DNA from: a virus
Length of the DNA stretch: 44,624 nucleotides
Reading direction: 5' to 3' (one strand)
Virus record (IMG/VR): IMGVR_UViG_3300032134_000005
Coordinates: 1 to 44,624 of that record
The translations under genes and the position numbers were made by a program. Position 1 is the stretch's first letter, and each line of letters begins with the position of its first letter. The notes under the pieces are model-generated. The model saw only the letters and a program-made list of their open reading frames with translations, made no database searches and was not told the DNA's origin. Of the stretch, positions 1 through 5,838 are shown one piece after another.

Positions 1-16
1 AACTTTTTACAAAACA

Positions 17-129
17 GGTGGATAACTTCAATACTTTACTCCATTAATATATTCTTTGGGGTTGGAAATACAGCGCAAACGGCAGCGCAACAAGGTACTC
101 AAAACGTTATGCACATAACCTGTGGATGA
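17..129. other. DnaA-box-like cluster, left end
   Basis: Three sites resemble the DnaA box TTATNCACA or its complement: GGTGGATAA at 17-25 (one mismatch), TTATGCACA at 107-115 (exact) and TGTGGATGA at 121-129 (one mismatch). The last sits in a 16-base stretch, CCTGTGGATGACTCTG, that differs by one base from 44498-44513 at the other end of the window. The region downstream of the integrase (1-252) has no convincing gene. If the window ends join, these sites and those at 44447-44508 form one cluster of about 300 bases. It could be a replication origin or a regulator-binding region; this is inference from short matches. Confidence 0.45.
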
Positions 130-188
130 CTCTGCGTGTAATGAAATTCTCTAATTAAATCAACGCTTTGCCAATCAATACTAGTAAA

Positions 189-235
189 CTGTCTGTATTC
201 TGTCTGTACAGTAAACTTATTCATGTCTGTCTAAT
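189..235. repeat. TGTCTGT repeats beside integrase
   Basis: CTGTCTGTA occurs at 189-197 and again at 200-208, eleven bases apart (one helical turn). ATGTCTGTCTAAT follows at 223-235. The same word appears inside the 19-base repeat at 5955-5973 and 44298-44316. The position directly after the integrase gene and the helical spacing fit arm-type integrase binding sites, but no attachment core was recognised. The motif TACAGTAAAC at 207-216 overlaps this cluster. Confidence 0.4.
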
Positions 236-252
236 CAATAACTTACAGACGC

Positions 253-1494
253 TTATAACAACTTTTCAGCGTACGCATTTTCTAATGATACACCTAAACC
301 CTCTGGTAGCTCGGCTGCTACTGCATTACGAAGTGCCGTACCTTTCGCTATGGCATCTTTGGGACGCATATGAATGTATTTCATACTCATCTCCTCGTTT
401 TTATGACCTAGTAGGTGCATTAATTCGCTCGGTATTATGCCCTGTTCAGTCAGCCTTGTCGCGTACGAATCACGCAGCGAGTGAACAGTGAATTTTCCAT
501 ACCGTTTCACGAACACAGGATCATTTAGTCCAGCCTTATTGATTCCGTTTCGCAGCGCACCCATGTAACCACCTTTGGGTTTCTCAACATCAAATGCATG
601 GGGATATACATACTTCGATCCACGAACATCACGGTACTTGAAACGCTGCTGCATCACTTCGCGTAGACGATCAGTCATTTGCAACATATCAGTCGTGTCT
701 GTTTTCGGACGATAGACTTTTATGCCCACCCAATTCACTGTATCAACATCTGTCCAAAGGATGTGACGACCTTCCGATGATCGGACACCTGTGTCGAGAT
801 AAGTGATTAGTAAATGAAAAGAATCAACAGCCCACAGCCTCTGGTTGCGAGGCGCACGTTCCCACGAACATTTGTTCAGGTAGATTTTCGTCACCGGATT
901 CATCACATCGATGAGCGTCTGCTCCTCCGCTTCACTAGCAGCGCGGGTTTTTTTCTTAACCGGGAGCTTCAAATCATCAAAGTCTAAATCGTGATTGATT
1001 TTAATGCCCCACTTCCGCTTACAAGCTTTCTGACACGCTTGAATGTAATCTACCTCTTTATTGATCGTCGCATTAGCATAGCCTTCCAGCTTACGATTAG
1101 TCATGATTACGTCAAGGTCGCGGTTTGAAAGGCTGGCCCACAGACGCTTAGAATCAAGGCTGTAAGGCATAACCTTTTCAGGCACCCTGTACAACTCATC
1201 AGCTGGGAATGTACCGCCTAGACGCTTCTGAAAAGCCTCAGACTGCGCCTTACCTGAATCAGACAGTAACGTCTGCTGGTCGACGTACAGCTGAATAACA
1301 TCAGCGATTGTGGCGTCGTGCGTCAGTCCTGCAATCTTGTGGGCGCGATTCTTCGACAGCATAAGCTCTGCTATTTTCATAGCCTCGCGCTTATTCGTAC
1401 ATCCCGTCGACTTTCGTTGACCGTTTAGGCTGAAACTCCATTTCTGTGATAGGACTTTACCTGCTTTATCGGTTCTTCGGAATAATTTAGTCAT
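253..1494 (-). CDS. int: tyrosine recombinase (phage integrase)
   Basis: Site-specific recombinase of 413 aa, expected to insert and excise the phage genome. The C-terminal half carries the family catalytic residues: Arg in DTGVRSSEG, a Lys in the RPKTDT strand, HSLRDSYATRL (the HxxR box), LLGHKNEEMS and the nucleophile region MKYIHMRP. The N-terminal half contains a SAM-like core-binding region. The start is ATG preceded by GTAGGAGT at good spacing. It is the last gene of the early block. Integrases occur in some T7-like phages of marine bacteria, so the gene suggests a temperate lifestyle despite the lytic-type core. The attachment site is unknown. Confidence 0.95.
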   Translation of the reverse strand: MTKLFRRTDKAGKVLSQKWSFSLNGQRKSTGCTNKREAMKIAELMLSKNRAHKIAGLTHDATIADVIQLYVDQQTLLSDSGKAQSEAFQKRLGGTFPADELYRVPEKVMPYSLDSKRLWASLSNRDLDVIMTNRKLEGYANATINKEVDYIQACQKACKRKWGIKINHDLDFDDLKLPVKKKTRAASEAEEQTLIDVMNPVTKIYLNKCSWERAPRNQRLWAVDSFHLLITYLDTGVRSSEGRHILWTDVDTVNWVGIKVYRPKTDTTDMLQMTDRLREVMQQRFKYRDVRGSKYVYPHAFDVEKPKGGYMGALRNGINKAGLNDPVFVKRYGKFTVHSLRDSYATRLTEQGIIPSELMHLLGHKNEEMSMKYIHMRPKDAIAKGTALRNAVAAELPEGLGVSLENAYAEKLL

Positions 1495-1565
1495 ACGTGT
1501 TACTCCTACATTTAGTTGCTTAACTTCAATTGGTTAACAATGGTACATCGACAAAAGTTTGCTGT

Positions 1566-1784
1566 TTATTCGTTGACTTTTAAAAGCGTAGAGAGTAAGT
1601 CCTCTACACTTTCAGTCTCAGAGATTAAATCCCAACCTTCAAATAAACGAACACTAGTATCGATGGTAATTGTAAACCTACCTGACGAGAACCAAACTTC
1701 TCCCTCGTCCGTGTGACCCTCATCTACTATTACAGTCACACCTTCCATTCTTTCAAAAACTTCCTGCACTTTATTTCTCTTCAT
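1566..1784 (-). CDS. small hypothetical protein, 72 aa
   Basis: An acidic 72-aa protein lying between the XRE regulator and the integrase. It has no motif I recognise. The sequence alternates beta-prone stretches (VTVIVDEG, RFTITIDTSV) with a C-terminal acidic helix rich in Glu and Leu. The start ATG follows AAGGTGG at suitable spacing. Its position could suit a small excision or control factor, but nothing in the sequence shows that. The coding call rests on position, ribosome site and strand. Confidence 0.65.
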   Translation of the reverse strand: MKRNKVQEVFERMEGVTVIVDEGHTDEGEVWFSSGRFTITIDTSVRLFEGWDLISETESVEDLLSTLLKVNE

Positions 1785-1850
1785 TATCTATCCACCTTGG
1801 CGCTTCCAACTGTACTTTTAGTTGTATGACTATTCTTGTCATTTACTTAC

Positions 1851-2180
1851 TTACTTTAGGGATTCATAATCCGTCGGTTCTGTGCGTTTTGCGTCGTAGA
1901 GAACCTCAAAAGTGTCAGGGTCGTAAAACTTCATCAGCTCACGTACAAATTTCTTTGCGTCGACGCCAAAGGCATCTGCAAAAGCTTTGTATTTTGCTGG
2001 TGGTATCTTACCGACGCCAGACTCAATCTGACTTATGAATGTGTAATATTCAAGTCCCACGGTGGCAGCGAGGTCACGTTGTGTATAACCATTACTTGTT
2101 CGTAATGTTTTCACAATTAACCCACCCTGTTTACGTGCGTTTTTGGACTTATGATCTGATGCTTTCTGGTGTAAAGCCAT
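1851..2180 (-). CDS. XRE-family helix-turn-helix regulator
   Basis: A 109-aa protein with a helix-turn-helix at about residues 25-75 (TLRTSNGYTQRDLAATVGLE, then YTFISQIESG), the pattern of Cro/CI-type DNA-binding domains. Residues after about 80 form a short tail without recognised domains, so it is shorter than a self-cleaving CI repressor. The start is fixed by AAGGAG seven bases upstream of ATG. Three ACTTTAAGT near-palindromes lie 60-140 bases upstream and are candidate operators for autoregulation. Next to the integrase, it is the best candidate for lysogeny control. Whether it represses or activates is not shown. Confidence 0.88.
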   Translation of the reverse strand: MALHQKASDHKSKNARKQGGLIVKTLRTSNGYTQRDLAATVGLEYYTFISQIESGVGKIPPAKYKAFADAFGVDAKKFVRELMKFYDPDTFEVLYDAKRTEPTDYESLK

Positions 2181-2242
2181 TTAGTACTCCTTCAACGTAG
2201 ATTTATTGTTGAGTGATATTTCCTTATGTCACACTCAAGCCA

Positions 2243-2320
2243 ACTTTAAGTCTACTTTAAGTATCCAGTGAGGGGAGTCCCCTTTTTAAAGTTCTTCTTC
2301 TCTCACTGTCTACTTTAAGT
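2243..2320. promoter_or_regulatory. three ACTTTAAGT candidate operators
   Basis: The 9-base near-palindrome ACTTTAAGT occurs at 2243-2251, 2254-2262 and 2312-2320, all upstream of the XRE gene. The first two are 11 bases apart, which places them on the same face of the helix. The arms ACTT and AAGT are inverted repeats, as expected for a dimeric helix-turn-helix protein. A GGGGAGTCCCC inverted repeat lies between the second and third copies. Confidence 0.55.
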
Positions 2321-2348
2321 TGTCGTTTAGTTGTCTTTTCCTCTACTC

Positions 2349-2371
2349 TTAGCAAGAGGCCCCCCAATTGA
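2349..2371 (-). promoter_or_regulatory. 23-base repeat, candidate phage promoter (copy 1)
   Basis: On the minus strand this reads TCAATTGGGGGGCC followed by TCTTGCTAA. It matches 41658-41680 at 22 of 23 bases. The length equals that of a T7-type promoter, and both copies lie upstream of genes on the sense strand (here the XRE regulator, there the SSB operon). Promoter function is inferred from repetition and position only. Confidence 0.4.
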
Positions 2372-2410
2372 CACATGGTCATTTTGGAGCCTCATTTAGT
2401 CACCAACCCT

Positions 2411-2494
2411 TCATGAATAGACTTTGTAAATAATAATACTAATGATGAGTGACATCCAAAAAATGGGTATCAAATAACCATAATTATTATACAT
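2411..2494 (-). CDS. 27-aa putative membrane peptide
   Basis: A short ORF (MYNNYGYLIPIFWMSLIISI and seven more residues) with a strong ribosome site, AGAGGTAGCTAA, directly before the ATG. Almost the whole peptide could span a membrane. It lies between the hairpin cluster and the XRE leader. The size is too small for family assignment; the good Shine-Dalgarno is the main support. Confidence 0.4.
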   Translation of the reverse strand: MYNNYGYLIPIFWMSLIISIIIYKVYS

Positions 2495-2582
2495 TTAGCT
2501 ACCTCTACAATGCTGTTGGTTTTGTACAACCCTCTCCTGATAAACCTGCTAAGGTAGAATCGGAATTGTACGCGAAATAACT

Positions 2583-2650
2583 CGGTGTTTAAACCGATTT
2601 ATCAACTCTTAGAAGAGTTGCGGTATGACACTCGTCAAGAAATGTCATAC
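2583..2650 (-). promoter_or_regulatory. three consecutive hairpins
   Basis: Three inverted repeats follow one another after the stop of the 56-aa gene: CGGT/ACCG (2583-2596), CAACTCTT/AAGAGTTG with only two bases between the arms (2603-2620), and GTATGACA/TGTCATAC with a 12-base loop (2623-2650). No T-run follows, so simple intrinsic termination is doubtful. Attenuation, RNA processing or mRNA stabilisation are alternatives. Confidence 0.5.
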
Positions 2651-2664
2651 GACAATGCTTCTGA

Positions 2665-2835
2665 TTACTCGTCAAACATTAGGTTGTGTAAGGTTTCCGT
2701 AACTGGCTCAAAACATAACTCCATTTGAGGCGTCACTAAATTAACCTGGTACTCGTTAGCGTCAGGCCATAACGTCGCCATGGCTGCTTCAAATTGTGAC
2801 CGGGTGTAGGTTGCTTGCTGGTGTAAATAGATCAT
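2665..2835 (-). CDS. small hypothetical protein, 56 aa
   Basis: This gene encodes 56 residues starting MIYLHQQATYTRSQFEAAMA and ending LMFDE. Its ATG overlaps the stop of the upstream 62-aa gene in an ATGA junction, which implies translational coupling. No domain is recognised. It is the last of the run of small early genes before the hairpin cluster at 2583-2650. Confidence 0.6.
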   Translation of the reverse strand: MIYLHQQATYTRSQFEAAMATLWPDANEYQVNLVTPQMELCFEPVTETLHNLMFDE

Positions 2836-3020
2836 TCGCCTAACTCCATGAATTCTGCAGTGGCTACGATAACACTCCAGTTAATGCCTATGTTGGCATC
2901 GTGGCTGCGCTTGACGCTGTGCAGTACGTCTAACGCCTGTTCTTCTGTTAGGTGTGGGCATACGTCAATGACATCATCAATTGACCACGAGATGGAGATG
3001 GTGCGTTCAAATACATTCAT
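2832..3020 (-). CDS. small hypothetical protein, 62 aa
   Basis: An acidic 62-aa protein with two predicted helical stretches and no recognised domain. The ribosome site AAAAGGAAGT lies seven bases before the ATG. The gene directly follows the first copy of the 53-base repeat, so its leader carries the hairpin and the ACCAACCGAAA motif. It is coupled by ATGA to the 56-aa gene. Small early proteins of T7-like phages often act against host functions, but no activity can be assigned here. Confidence 0.65.
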   Translation of the reverse strand: MNVFERTISISWSIDDVIDVCPHLTEEQALDVLHSVKRSHDANIGINWSVIVATAEFMELGE

Positions 3021-3040
3021 AATATTACTTCCTTTTGGTT

Positions 3041-3093
3041 TTCGGTTGGTTTAATCAAAGGCCCGACGTATCAGGCCCTTTGTTAACTCAACT
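3041..3093 (-). repeat. 53-base direct repeat, copy A
   Basis: Identical over all 53 bases to 3588-3640. On the minus strand it begins at the stop codon of the 81-aa gene. It forms an AAAGG-CC/GG-CCTTT hairpin (with one internal mismatch), then reads TTAAACCAACCGAA and runs into an AAGGA ribosome site. The layout is a mobile-looking leader: intergenic hairpin, conserved spacer, gene. Confidence 0.85.
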
Positions 3094-3337
3094 AGTCGAT
3101 GCTGTAGCCGTGAATGGCTTTATATTGTTTACGTGCGTTGTTCATTTCGTCGGCTGGTAACATCGCCCAGTACTGATAAGCCTTATCGAATGCCCTCTCT
3201 TCTCTGTGCTCTTGTGCTGAGGTTTCGATGTCGTAAAGGCTCCCGACGTTCACGACGTTGTGATACGCCCGATCTGCGTGGTAAGCGCGTTCTAAGGTGC
3301 GTTGGTTCTTTTCTCGTAGTGCTATTAGTTGTTGCAT
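3092..3337 (-). CDS. small hypothetical protein, 81 aa
   Basis: An 81-aa, largely helical protein with many charged residues. It contains a short internal near-repeat (ERAYHADRAYHNVV). The ATG follows AAAAGGATAAAACACC, a strong ribosome site. It pairs with the 75-aa gene just upstream, and the two together are bracketed by identical 53-base repeats. No family is recognised. Confidence 0.65.
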   Translation of the reverse strand: MQQLIALREKNQRTLERAYHADRAYHNVVNVGSLYDIETSAQEHREERAFDKAYQYWAMLPADEMNNARKQYKAIHGYSID

Positions 3338-3343
3338 GGTGTT

Positions 3344-3571
3344 TTATCCTTTTGCTTTTGCGTATCGAATTAAAAATCTAATGTAATCGTGGTAGCTGCT
3401 CCGCGACTTTGCGTTGTCGTACCAAGCAGCAACATCGTTACCAGCGGTGCCTATACCGCACCAGATGCCCTTTGTTGAGGGGTCACCTGCAAATATCCAT
3501 TGTCCCGGCTGAAGCTGGGCGCGTTCTTCCCGGCTTAATAGCCAGACATCCATAGCTTTTTGATATTTCAT
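3344..3571 (-). CDS. small hypothetical protein, 75 aa
   Basis: A 75-aa protein with a Trp- and Gly-rich centre (PGQWIFAGDPSTKGIWCGIG) and a basic helical C-terminus. A GAAGGAAGT ribosome site precedes the ATG. It follows the second 53-base repeat copy directly and shares its leader with the 62-aa gene further on. No domain is recognised. The gap to the next gene is six bases. Confidence 0.65.
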   Translation of the reverse strand: MKYQKAMDVWLLSREERAQLQPGQWIFAGDPSTKGIWCGIGTAGNDVAAWYDNAKSRSSYHDYIRFLIRYAKAKG

Positions 3572-3587
3572 TTTTATACTTCCTTCT

Positions 3588-3640
3588 TTCGGTTGGTTTA
3601 ATCAAAGGCCCGACGTATCAGGCCCTTTGTTAACTCAACT
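3588..3640 (-). repeat. 53-base direct repeat, copy B
   Basis: A perfect copy of 3041-3093, starting about 20 bases after the stop of the 283-aa gene and ending just before the ribosome site of the 75-aa gene. The two copies enclose a two-gene cassette of about 500 bases. Recombination between them would delete or duplicate the cassette. Confidence 0.85.
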
Positions 3641-3659
3641 TTGACGAACATTTGCTGTA

Positions 3660-4511
3660 CTAGGCGGCTAAGAAAACAGATTGAACAGCTGGGCGTACAA
3701 AGCCAGACTGATCGCCTATTGCATCGCCCTTGGCGCGTAGACCAACAATTGTTGCCGGTAGATCATCCGGGCGATAGTCTGTTAGATCCCCGTCGATTAC
3801 AGTGGCAGTAATGCCGTTAATTGTGTAGTGCGTGGGTAGCGTTTGGCCTCGCTTAGTGTCGAACACTGCGGCCACGTTATGGCCTCGTGCTAGCTCACTT
3901 GCTGCTAGCGCGTCGTTATCTTCGGATAGGCTAAACGTTAACGAATAGTAGGCCGGTGTGGTGCGGTTTGGGATCTTTGTATAGTCGTAGATCTTAGCGT
4001 CTGGCGCTGCAGAGTGGATAAGCTCGGCTACAGTCATAAAGACACCGGCGTGTTTAACCTTGCTCACTTCCCATTTGATATCTGAGGTGGCATTAGGGCG
4101 AAACGCTAGCGCCATGTTTAACTTTTTGGCCTTGTTACGTGCCGCCACCACCTCTTTAACTAGTAGAGCCACAAACAAAGCACGGTTCTCAAAGTATAGG
4201 CGCGTCTTAGCGGTTCGAGCGGCCTCTTTACCGGCTTTGTACATTGGGTTACCAGCAGTGTTTAAACACGCCTCACGGCATCCGTTGGAGGCCATAGCGC
4301 AGGTGTTATAACCGCTTACTGTGGCTGGTGCTAAATGTAGCGGGAAAGTTAACACGCCGTTTTCCTTGGCGTTCTTTGCGACCTTGGGGTTAGACAGTGG
4401 ATCGGCGAATAATGAACCTTTTACATTGTATTCACGAGCCAAGCGCATCAAAGCGGCTTTAGTCATGTGGTCGTAATGGTCGAATTGTGATAGTTCAGTT
4501 TTCATTAACAT
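3660..4511 (-). CDS. conserved phage protein of unknown function (GP88-like?)
   Basis: About 283 aa. A cysteine cluster, NTCAMASNGCREACLNTAGN, lies near residue 70. It is followed by an Arg/Lys-rich helix (TAKTRLYFENRALFVALL) and later by a TSDIKWE stretch and KIYDYTKIPNR. This pattern recalls a phage family known as gene product 88 (assignment from memory, uncertain). The closely spaced cysteines suggest a metal or cluster site, but function is unknown. An ATG at 4520 overlaps the AAAAGG ribosome site, so the ATG at 4511, nine bases after it, is preferred. It is the largest early gene besides the integrase. Confidence 0.8.
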   Translation of the reverse strand: MLMKTELSQFDHYDHMTKAALMRLAREYNVKGSLFADPLSNPKVAKNAKENGVLTFPLHLAPATVSGYNTCAMASNGCREACLNTAGNPMYKAGKEAARTAKTRLYFENRALFVALLVKEVVAARNKAKKLNMALAFRPNATSDIKWEVSKVKHAGVFMTVAELIHSAAPDAKIYDYTKIPNRTTPAYYSLTFSLSEDNDALAASELARGHNVAAVFDTKRGQTLPTHYTINGITATVIDGDLTDYRPDDLPATIVGLRAKGDAIGDQSGFVRPAVQSVFLAA

Positions 4512-4533
4512 GGTGATCATCCTTTTGGTTTGC

Positions 4534-4583
4534 TGCGGTTGGTTTAACGGATAGCCCGGTTAACAGGCCATCGAGTAAAACAA
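4534..4583 (-). repeat. degenerate third copy of the early-gene leader repeat
   Basis: The order of elements matches the 53-base repeats: stop codon of the preceding gene, a GGCC/CCGG-containing hairpin, then TTAAACCAACCG and an AAAAGGA ribosome site. The bases of the hairpin differ. CGGTTGGTTTAA (plus strand) is the shared core. It links the 283-aa gene to the same regulatory design as the 75- and 62-aa genes. Confidence 0.55.
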
Positions 4584-4748
4584 CTAGATACACTTGCGAA
4601 TTAGTTCGCGTACTTTCTTTTTACAGCGCGTGGCTTCCTTAACGTCGCCTAGTTCTAGGGCCGCTATCTTGCGTTTATTCCAGTTGAATAGAGCATCGCG
4701 GTATCGGGTTTGATTGTTGCGCTGGTTAGCTTCTCGTGTGAATGCCAT
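4584..4748 (-). CDS. small basic protein, 54 aa
   Basis: A 54-aa strongly basic protein (MAFTREANQRNNQTRYRDAL at its start, ending RELIRKCI). It is predicted helical and has the charge of a nucleic-acid binder. AGGGGC lies just upstream of the ATG, inside the end of the preceding 28-aa ORF. Two bases separate the two genes, implying coupling. No family is recognised. Confidence 0.6.
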   Translation of the reverse strand: MAFTREANQRNNQTRYRDALFNWNKRKIAALELGDVKEATRCKKKVRELIRKCI

Positions 4749-4750
4749 TT

Positions 4751-4837
4751 TTAAGCCCCTAATGTGATGGTGTAAATTGTGATTAATGACGCTGCAAAGA
4801 GCGCCGCGAGAGTTGAGTATTTAATTAGAGTTAACAT
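4751..4837 (-). CDS. 28-aa single-span membrane peptide
   Basis: A very short ORF encoding a hydrophobic peptide that begins MLTLIKYSTLAALFAASLIT. Residues 8-26 could form one membrane helix. A clean ribosome site (AAAGGATAAC) precedes the ATG at good spacing. It lies between the 141-aa and 54-aa genes with short spacers. Inhibitory membrane peptides are common in phage early regions, but no role is shown. Confidence 0.5.
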   Translation of the reverse strand: MLTLIKYSTLAALFAASLITIYTITLGA

Positions 4838-4872
4838 ATTTTTGTTATCCTTTGTTTAACGTGGTTTTACTG

Positions 4873-5298
4873 TTATTTAGCGTAGCGTTTAGCCTTGCGT
4901 ATTGCGTTTTTAGATTGAATCGGTGTGATTTCCCATACGTTTTGGATGCGATAGCGTCGGCCCTCGCTCCAATCTTCAACCTTGCCATTAGCAACAGCTA
5001 AGGCGTGGCCCTTAACGTTACAAACATAACGTTTGCTAGGGTCTAAATGGTGTGGCAGCGTGGTAACTGTTTTCGCAGTTGTATGAACCGTGAACACGTT
5101 AAACCCCATCTTACGCATAACGTCTTTGTATACGTGGCTGTATGTCCCTTTGCCGGCCTTGCGTCCGGCCTCTGCTAGTTTGGCGTGTACGAGTTTGTAA
5201 GGCTGATTCGTAGCGATTGCCACGGCCTTAACTGTACAGTCGTTGTTCTCTTTGTATGCGTCAGATACTGGTACGCACGATTGATAAGTTATGCTCAT
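4873..5298 (-). CDS. hypothetical protein with possible papain-like Cys/His site
   Basis: First gene of the early block, 141 aa. Near the N-terminus NNDCTVKAVAIATNQPY places a Cys at the head of a helix. The second half has CNVKGHALAVANGKVEDW, with a His followed by Asn/Asp. This order (Cys helix, then His strand, then Asn/Asp) is the pattern of papain-fold cysteine enzymes, and DC(T/V)VRA-type starts occur in phage proteins of unknown role. Protease or amidase activity is inference only. The C-terminus is basic. The ATG follows AAAAGGATGC; the 889-base leader lies directly upstream. Confidence 0.75.
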   Translation of the reverse strand: MSITYQSCVPVSDAYKENNDCTVKAVAIATNQPYKLVHAKLAEAGRKAGKGTYSHVYKDVMRKMGFNVFTVHTTAKTVTTLPHHLDPSKRYVCNVKGHALAVANGKVEDWSEGRRYRIQNVWEITPIQSKNAIRKAKRYAK

Positions 5299-5314
5299 AT
5301 TTATGCATCCTTTT

Positions 5315-5324
5315 GTTTACTGTA
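5315..5324 (-). repeat. TACAGTAAAC motif copy
   Basis: One of four exact copies of this 10-base word, all between genes: 207-216 (plus), 5315-5324, 41701-41710 and 44388-44397 (minus). This copy lies between the leader hairpins and the ribosome site of the first early gene. Fewer than 0.1 copies would be expected by chance in the window, so it is probably a protein-binding or promoter element. Confidence 0.45.
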
Positions 5325-5351
5325 ATTGTGAGAGTTAGAAGAAATTTAATT

Positions 5352-5449
5352 GATACCTCTATCGTATTCGGTTGACCTTTCCGATTGAGGTATCTCTTTA
5401 AATTGCCTCAAGACGCTAATATCTATTCGGTTGACCTTTCAATTTAGCG
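5352..5449 (-). promoter_or_regulatory. twin hairpins with identical 17-base loops
   Basis: Hairpin 1 (5352-5394) pairs GATACCTC with GAGGTATC, has one A-A mismatch, and continues with ATCG/CGAT. Hairpin 2 (5414-5449) pairs CGCTAA with TTAGCG. Read on the sense strand, both loops are GAAAGGTCAACCGAATA exactly (5365-5381 and 5424-5440). The stems are unrelated in sequence, so pairing and the loop are conserved rather than the whole element. They lie in the 5' leader of the early transcript, between the boxA sites and the first gene. A protein-binding RNA, processing site or loop-recognised regulator are possible roles. Confidence 0.7.
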
Positions 5450-5536
5450 GCTTGCTTAGACCTTTACGAATTCACCGCCAGCGCATCCCATGCCGCGCCG
5501 TCAGTGTTAGTAATTCAGATCTTGTAAAGTTAGCAG

Positions 5537-5548
5537 TGTTAAAGAGCA
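5537..5548 (-). promoter_or_regulatory. rrn-type boxA, downstream copy
   Basis: The sense strand reads TGCTCTTTAACA, identical to the core boxA of Escherichia coli ribosomal RNA leaders, which binds NusB-S10 and makes RNA polymerase resistant to termination. It lies about 180 bases downstream of the putative promoter at 5727-5754 and 240 bases before the first early gene. Confidence 0.7.
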
Positions 5549-5690
5549 AAAGCCCTCAACAAAAAGAAACCACCTCTTTAGCTACTACGCGTTGTATCGA
5601 AGCGACCTACTCGGTTGGCATGGGCCATGTGAGTGTTACAGGTCGGCCAATACAATGCGGTTTGCAATGCGTCTGCCGGCGGTTTCAAAT

Positions 5691-5702
5691 TGTTAAAGAG
5701 CG
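5691..5702 (-). promoter_or_regulatory. rrn-type boxA, upstream copy
   Basis: The sense strand reads CGCTCTTTAACA and continues ATTT, so GCTCTTTAACAATTT matches the E. coli rrn leader over 15 bases. Its first base matches lambda nut boxA (CGCTCTT). It begins roughly 20-25 bases downstream of the -10 of the putative promoter, as in a compact rrn-type leader. Confidence 0.72.
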
Positions 5703-5726
5703 GTCGCCGTGAAGCGATGTGCTCAT

Positions 5727-5754
5727 ATAATCACGCACAGCAAACCTTTGTCAA
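5727..5754 (-). promoter_or_regulatory. sigma70-like early promoter
   Basis: A perfect -35 TTGACA (5754-5749) is followed after 16 bases by GATTAT (5732-5727) on the sense strand, then ATGAGCACATCGC. The 16-base spacer and close downstream boxA resemble ribosomal RNA promoters. A T-rich stretch (GTTTTTTG) lies upstream of the -35. This is the best candidate for host-driven early transcription; the -10 is imperfect. Confidence 0.55.
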
Positions 5755-5838
5755 GCGATGCGATACACAAAAAACAGTGGTGCGCAAACGTTTGAGCATT
5801 CCGAAACAAGCCGAAACGCCCACGCCGCGCAGCCCCTA

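Noticed and set aside
1-60. Direct terminal overlap between the two ends of the window
   Set aside because: The first and last bases do not repeat each other; only short shared motifs (such as CCTGTGGATRACTCTG) are found, so circularity is an inference.
189-216. LexA/SOS box
   Set aside because: CTGT and ACAG halves occur, but not with the eight-base spacer of gammaproteobacterial LexA boxes.
168-491. Plus-strand ORF overlapping the integrase end
   Set aside because: It is antisense to a well-supported integrase and has no recognisable features.
1771-1842. A 23-aa ORF between the XRE and 72-aa genes
   Set aside because: Its start has no clear ribosome site (only TAAG repeats), and it overlaps the start of the 72-aa gene.
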